Shown: piece after piece, positions 59,075 to 64,000 of the stretch
Position numbering within the stretch: position 1 is the first letter of the stretch
Layout of the letters: every line of letters starts with the position of its first letter
Assembly (NCBI GenBank): GCA_036346225.1
Contig: JARFIW010000658.1
Coordinates: forward strand, 2,294,001-2,358,000
Reading direction: 5' to 3'
DNA length: 64,000 nucleotides
Source of the DNA: Platerodrilus igneus
Taxonomy: Eukaryota; Arthropoda; Insecta; Coleoptera; Lycidae
Notes under the pieces: model-generated
The model's input: the letters and a program-made list of their open reading frames with translations, nothing else
The model's database searches: none
What the model was told of the DNA's origin: nothing
Program-made: the position numbers and the translations under genes

Positions 59075-59755
59075 GTAGGTAGCTTATATAACAGGGTGTG
59101 CCAGTTGCAATTTGCTGCTTTTACCCTACAGTTTTTGGAATTTTGCAATACTTATTTGTCTTATGCATGTGAATTTATTAATGATCATTAGTTTTAGTAA
59201 TTGAATCAATGATTGATTGATGCACAAGGTTAATGGAGTATGTCAAAACAATTTCCTTAATTTAACAAATCGGTAAAGAAGTCCTGCGTTATCAATAGCA
59301 TTTGAACCAAGATGAAATTTTTAAGCATTTGTGTTCGTGCAATTCTTTTTCAATTCCATCTAAACCAACGTCGAAATGCATCTAGAATTGTTGCTCGATT
59401 TTACTGTAGGCATTTGAAACCAACAAAATTTTGTATGTGATCGTTGGAACAATTATGCAGTTTTAAATTATAAAAACCTTTACCATAAGTCCAGCTATTT
59501 TTGTCATTTGATAAAAAAACACTGCCAGCAGAATAAGCTCTGTTTATACATGTTTCCACAAATTGATTTGTAGATTTCATACCATGATAACTGAACAGTT
59601 TTCTTAATACTTCGACTTTGGCATTTATCAGCGTCGGGCGCATGTCTAAAGTATGGCATTTTTCTAACCCCTTATGCATAGATATAGCGTTTTTGAAGAA
59701 AGATAGCAGTATATCATGTGAGGGTTCATAACCCTGAGCTGAATTTAAAATTCAA
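59075..59755. other. UNC119 intron sequence with an unassigned minus-strand frame
   Basis: Minus strand 59740-59401 is open with few breaks (SHDILLSFFKNAIS, KVEVLRKLFSYHGMKSTNQF, CINRAYSAGSVFL). Codon-like texture suggests a transposon protein fragment, but I recognise no catalytic motif. Confidence 0.4.
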
Positions 59756-60046
59756 ATTATAAATATTTATGGTTCCGGGTTGGGACCGTGTCATTTTATA
59801 AACTAAAGTCGACGTTTCGCCCACTTTTGTAAGGGGCTTCATCAGGATAAGAAAAGAAAATAAGTAATAAAATAAAAAATAATAATAAAGATAAGAATGA
59901 TAATATTAAGTAGACAAGTTAAAGTGTAAAGAGTAGAGTTACTCCTGAACTAGCAGACTCACTAGCCCATTCAAAGCCAAAAGGTGTCGTGTGGCGAAGT
60001 TTATAAAATGACACGGTCGCAACCCAGAACCATAAATATTTATAAT
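59756..60046. mobile_element. Terminal-inverted-repeat element, 291 bp, with hammerhead-like core
   Basis: The 48-bp ends 59756-59803 and 59999-60046 are inverted copies with about three mismatches (TTATAAATATTTATGGTTC..., GACCGTGTCATTTTATAAAC). The interior is non-coding and AT-rich apart from GACGTTTCGCCC...GGGGCTTCATCAGGAT. It resembles pseudo-LTR ends of Penelope-like elements. No target duplication was settled. Confidence 0.7.
59808..59848 (-). ncRNA. Hammerhead-like ribozyme core
   Basis: Minus strand: CUGAUGA (59845-59839), stem II GCCC (59837-59834) with GGGC (59822-59819), GAAA (59818-59815), then CGUC with predicted cleavage after 59811. Core and stem II are perfect and stem III is the minimal A-CG-U form. 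Stem I is only two pairs, so activity is doubtful as a single unit. Confidence 0.5.
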
Positions 60047-60944
60047 GACTCTGGCCGTGAAAGTCTTCGATAATATCATAAAATTCAAATGTACAGACAA
60101 TATTGTACCAACAAACTAACAGAGCAGTTAAGTCTTTTATACAAGTGCACCTTTTTCACACTTTATTTTTATTGTACAATAGTTTTCTTGCCAATATTGA
60201 GGGTGACCATTTATCCTTTATATTTTACGTTAAACACTGATGTATGCTTCTGTTTATTGATTAGCCACCACTCTTGAGAAGTAATAAATAAGGAAGGAGG
60301 ATGCTAAACATTAACTGCTGTAAACTATTTGAAGAATGAAGCACCAAACGTACAAATGTTAACCCGCTTTAGCAACTCAGTATTCTATTATTGATTAATA
60401 AGAGGAATTGATTAAACTAGGATTGTTATAAACCCAGCTTTCAAACTATACAATAATTTAAAACGAAAAAAATGTAAATTATTCCAAATTGTCAACTATC
60501 AAAGATCGTATGACTTTTACTGAGCTATAGGTTGCACTAGAACTTAAGTTGAAATTGTTTATTTAACATTAACATAGATCCTTTATTTTCATCCGGTTAA
60601 AACGCTATTACAAAAGCAAACTATTCACTGTTCACCATCCCTATTGAACATTAACTGATTTGTTTAAACACAAGTATTCACCAGTTGCTGCTGTTGTTAT
60701 TATATTACTAAGATCTAAGAGGCGTCGAAGAGGCAGCTTAAGTAACTGAGTATAAAATGCATATTGATATTTAGACGAATAGAGGTCATAGATCGTCTTT
60801 ATATAACTTGGTGAATGAAGTTTGTTGAATAAGTGCATTTTATAATGTCTCAGATAAATTTGATGGGCAAAAATCGTGCATAAACTTAGAAATATATCTT
60901 GGATTACAAACGTTCATTGTATAGTATTAATGATTAATCAAGTT
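60047..60944. other. No gene recognised
   Basis: AT-rich, presumably UNC119 intron. No exon matching the UNC119 C-terminus was found on the plus strand. Confidence 0.5.
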
Positions 60945-61670
60945 TGATATCATCATTAGGTCTTCAGTTCTGACACTGGTTAGACGCATTCAGTGCTAAC
61001 CTTCACATTTCCCTGAAATTTCCACAGTTTGCATCTTACACTATTTGCGTGCAATTGTCTGATCTAGGTCTACCTCTCCTCTTTTTTTCCTATCTCTGCT
61101 TGTAATATATCCCACACTATTCTGCAAAAATGCTTTAGGTATCCTGCCCTATTTCTCCTATTTTTTTTTGTTTTTCACAGATATCTTTATTCCCCCTACT
61201 ATTTGTATAACCTTTTTGTTATCAACTTTGCATGTCCATGCTATCATCCTCATACATATGAAGCACAACATTCCAAAAGGCTTCTACTGTTTTTCTGTCT
61301 GCTTCTCCTACTGCCCCTATTTCATAGACATACTGTTCTGTGCTTCACGCATATGCTTTCAACAATTTTCTCCTTGTTTCTATGTTTGTTGTCTTCGAAC
61401 ATAGCCGTTGCTCTTTCTTGTTAGTTGCAGTTCGGTTCCCCTTCTATTGTTTACAAATATATACCTTATTTCCCTGATATTAAGTAGTATGTAAAGGGGG
61501 TTAATCAGCCTGTGGCTATCAAGATCCCCCAACACTTAAATATTTGTCGAATTAATAGTTTTCCAATATATCATTTCGCATAATACATTACATAACATTA
61601 GTTGATAATATTTCAAAACCAACACCTGTAGTTGTTTATAGTAACCATCAGATATAAGTGCAATTATTTT
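60945..61670 (-). mobile_element. LINE-derived module, long form (second locus)
   Basis: Counterpart of 9541-10240: unique segment (61670-61432, with TTGGGGGATCTTGATAGCC) fused at the same junction to about 480 bp of LINE 3' end, ending CCTAATGATGATATC. Stops interrupt the LINE coding. Confidence 0.65.
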
Positions 61671-61675
61671 TTTGT

Positions 61676-62990
61676 CATTAGGTTTTTCGTCTTGAAACTG
61701 GTTGGACCCGTACCTTCACTTATTTCTATTCTGAGCCAGCCTACACCGTTCCCTGAAATTCCAACAGCTTAGATACATTGTATTTACATTTTCAATGCTC
61801 CACCTGGAGGTACTACATTGGGCAGGAGGCGAGTTTTTTTTTGTTGCCTGCAAATTTAGAATTTTGCTGAAACCTTATCGTTCCAGGCAAGGTAGGGATC
61901 TTTAACGTGCGTGACAACACTCACACATGGGACCTCCATTTAACCTCTAATCCGAACGAGGGCGTAATTTTTTGTGAAAAATGCTCACCTGCCATTTTTC
62001 AAGCAGTCGGCCGTGTCTGGCTTTGAACCCAGGACCTTGGGATCTGTAGTCTTACACTTACTACATTGATCCACGGCGACGCCACAGCCTAGATACATTA
62101 CATGTGATTTTCCAATGCTCCACCCGAAGGTACTACATTGGCCAGGAAGCGAGTTTTTTTTTACCTGGAGAATTTTGAATTTTGCCGAACCCTTGCTGTT
62201 CCAAGCAAGGTAGGGATCTTTAACGTGCGTGACAACACTCACACACGGGACCTCCATTTTACCTCTCATCCGAACGAGGGTGTATTTTTGTGAAAAATGC
62301 TCACCTAACATTTTTCAAGCGGACCGTGTCGGGATTCGAACCCGGGACCTTGGGCGTAGTAGTCACACACATGCCACGGAGTCGCCCACAGCCTAGATAC
62401 ATTACATGTGATTTTCCAATGCTCCACCCGAAGGTACTACACTGGCCAGGAAGCGAGTTTTTGTTACCTGGAAAATTTTGAATTTTGCCGAACCCTTGCT
62501 GTTCCAAGCAAGGTAGGGATCTTTAACGTGCGTGACAACACACACACGGGACCTCCATTTTACCTCTCATCCGAACGAGGGTGTATTTTTGTGAAAAATG
62601 CTCGCCTAACATTTTTCAAGCGGACCGTGTCGGGATTCGAACCCGGGACCTTGGGCGTAGTAGTCACACACATACCACTACGCCACGGAGCCGCACAGCC
62701 TAGATACATTACATTTGATTTTCCAATGCTCCACCCGAAGGTACTACATTGGCCAGGAAGCGAGTTACAGCCTAGATACAGCTCGGATCCCTTTCTGTTG
62801 TTTCCTAATTATATGCCCTATTTCACCAAGATTCATTGGTAGTGAAGGGTGTTAAGCAGCCCATGAGCACCAAGAAATCCCCAACAATTATTCGTTTGCT
62901 GAAATAATAGTTTTCTAGTAAATCCTTTTGCACAATGAACTGTAGTTTTGCATAAGCTTATAATAATCATCAGGTTTAAGTGCAATTATT
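61676..62990 (-). mobile_element. LINE-derived module, short form, split by a SINE array
   Basis: The unique segment is 62990-62784 and the ~95-bp LINE tail is 61769-61676. It matches 10245-10575 if the intervening 61770-62783 is removed. ACAGCT occurs at both edges (61764-61769 and 62778-62783), a probable target duplication of the SINE insertion. Confidence 0.6.
61770..62783 (-). repeat. Head-to-tail array of tRNA-derived SINEs
   Basis: Three full units of about 303 bp (heads near 62694, 62387 and 62085 on the minus strand) plus a partial tail at 62697-62783. The best head reads GCGGCTCCGTGGCGTAGTGG with A box TGGCGTAGTGGTA (62685-62673) and B box GGTTCGAATCC (62643-62633), a tRNA-type polymerase III promoter. 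The middle head has lost part of its A box and the left head has a decayed B box (GGGTTCAAAGCC). The body carries CACGCACGTTAAAGATCCC, and each unit ends GTAATGTATCTAGGCTGT. No poly-A separates the units. Confidence 0.8.
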
Positions 62991-64000
62991 TTTTTCATCA
63001 TTAGATTTTCCATCTTGGAATTGATTTCTATTCTGAGCTAGCCTGCACATTTCCCTGCAATTCCTACAGCCTACATATTTAACTATCTGTGTGCAGTAGT
63101 CTAACCTGGGTCTACCTCTACTTCTGTTTTTTCCTATCTCTGTTTCTAATATATTCCACACTATTTCCTCATGTCTTAGTATGTGGCCTATCATCCTCTC
63201 TCCTATCTTTTAATGTTTTCCACATACTTCTTTCTTCCCATACAATTTCTAGTACCTCTTTGTTTTTAACTTTGTGTGTCCATGATATCATTTCAAAGGC
63301 TTCTTATCTTTTTCTTGTCTGCTTCTCCTGCTTTCCAGGTTTCACAGCCATACAGAGCTGTGCTCTACACATGTTTTAAGCAATCTTTTCCTTGTTTCTA
63401 TGTTTGTTGTCTTTGAACACAGTAGTTGCTTTTTTTTGTTAAATGTAGCACGATCTTGTGCTAATCTTTGTTTTATATTTTTTGTGCTCTTTTCATCTTG
63501 CGTTATTTGGCTTCCTAGGTAGCAGAAATCCTTAACCTCTTACAAGTTTTTGTTACCTATTTGTATTCTAGTTTTTAATTTATTTTCCCATCTTTTGCAT
63601 ACTAGTACTTTAGTTTTATTTGTATTAATTTTCATACCGTATCTCTCTGTTAGCACTGTTTTCATTTCATTAAGAGCAGCTTCTAACTCTTCCTTGCTAG
63701 ATGCTAATACCACTATATCTATGCAAATCTAAGCATATCAAACTTTTGTTCCTGCATAATAATTCCAAATGTCTTCTTGCATTTGACAGTATTCGTTGCC
63801 TCTTCGATGTACAAGTTAAAAATTAATTGGGATAGGGCACATCCCTGTCTTACCTCTTATCTAATATTTACTTCTCTACATCGCTTCTCTATTTCTGTTA
63901 CCGCTGTTTACTCTTTGTATGAGAAATCTATTATCCACTCATCTTTTGTTTGGTATAGTGACTATGATGTTACCTTCGGTATCTCGCCTGTCTCATACAT
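62991..64000 (-). mobile_element. RTE/CFDP2-like LINE, second copy (cut by window end)
   Basis: Minus strand matches 10580-11900 in order: C-terminal GRPRLDYCTQIVKYVGC, the upstream cysteine-rich segment, and towards 64000 the RT region (MFEI-like and GIV-like segments). Large deletions relative to the first copy are seen near 63900-63950. Coding is broken throughout. Confidence 0.75.

Noticed and set aside
62633..62694. tRNA-like sequence with A and B boxes
   Set aside because: It does not fold as a complete tRNA by eye and is the head of a repeated ~303-bp unit, so it is called a SINE and not a tRNA gene.

Overview
The window is nuclear DNA of an insect or close arthropod relative. It is AT-rich, its protein genes carry very short introns (45-57 nt), and most of it is layered transposable elements. 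The retrotransposon primer sites also fit an arthropod: a copia-type site pairing with the initiator-Met tRNA and Lys-tRNA-type sites. The order cannot be told from the sequence alone. I see no bacterial or organellar material, CRISPR array or rRNA.

Three conserved host genes can be read. TMED2/CHOp24 (p24 cargo receptor, + strand, 6257-7160) is complete in three exons. PIGL (GPI-anchor de-N-acetylase, - strand, 52868 down to 36287) is complete in four exons. Its first two introns are 45 and 47 nt, but its third is about 15.6 kb and holds most of the transposons in the middle of the window. UNC119 (+ strand, from 58506) shows two exons and runs off into repeats. All three are ordinary housekeeping or trafficking genes with no functional link to each other. 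Two short candidate first exons (3897-3769 -, 35240-35339 +) are speculative.

Repeats, left to right: a 5'-truncated Penelope-like element with a hammerhead ribozyme motif (about 190-1195); a minisatellite and half of a palindromic TA-cored MITE (1.8-2.95 kb); a truncated Tc1/mariner-like element (4.95-5.97 kb); one piggyBac copy split in two (8.87-9.36 and 19.65-20.72 kb) by a 10.3-kb copia element flanked by the 5-bp duplication GTACA, the copia itself invaded by an RTE/CFDP2-like LINE; a tandem duplication of a piggyBac + hAT + 190-bp-satellite block (19.65-29 kb); a 900-bp inverted-LTR-like element with CTAT duplications (27912-28811); a gypsy-like gag/protease remnant with Lys-tRNA-type primer site (30.5-35.1 kb).

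Inside PIGL intron 3 lie a degraded gypsy gag-protease-RT (39.7-41.5 kb, -), a Jockey-like LINE (41.85-50.9 kb, +) split by a non-autonomous large-LTR element (42762-48825, -) flanked by ATAC duplications, and a TTAA-flanked piggyBac-type MITE (51210-51883). On the right are a second palindromic MITE (55966-56291), a TIR element with a second hammerhead-like core (59756-60046), and a second copy of the LINE composite (60.95-64 kb) containing a head-to-tail array of tRNA-derived SINEs.

No wholly new gene system is visible. The most unusual signals are the LINE composite whose repeated 3' end recurs in the same order at two loci, primer-binding-site-like modules repeated inside LTRs, the inverted-LTR element with clean target duplications, and the nested insertion history that can be dated by target duplications.
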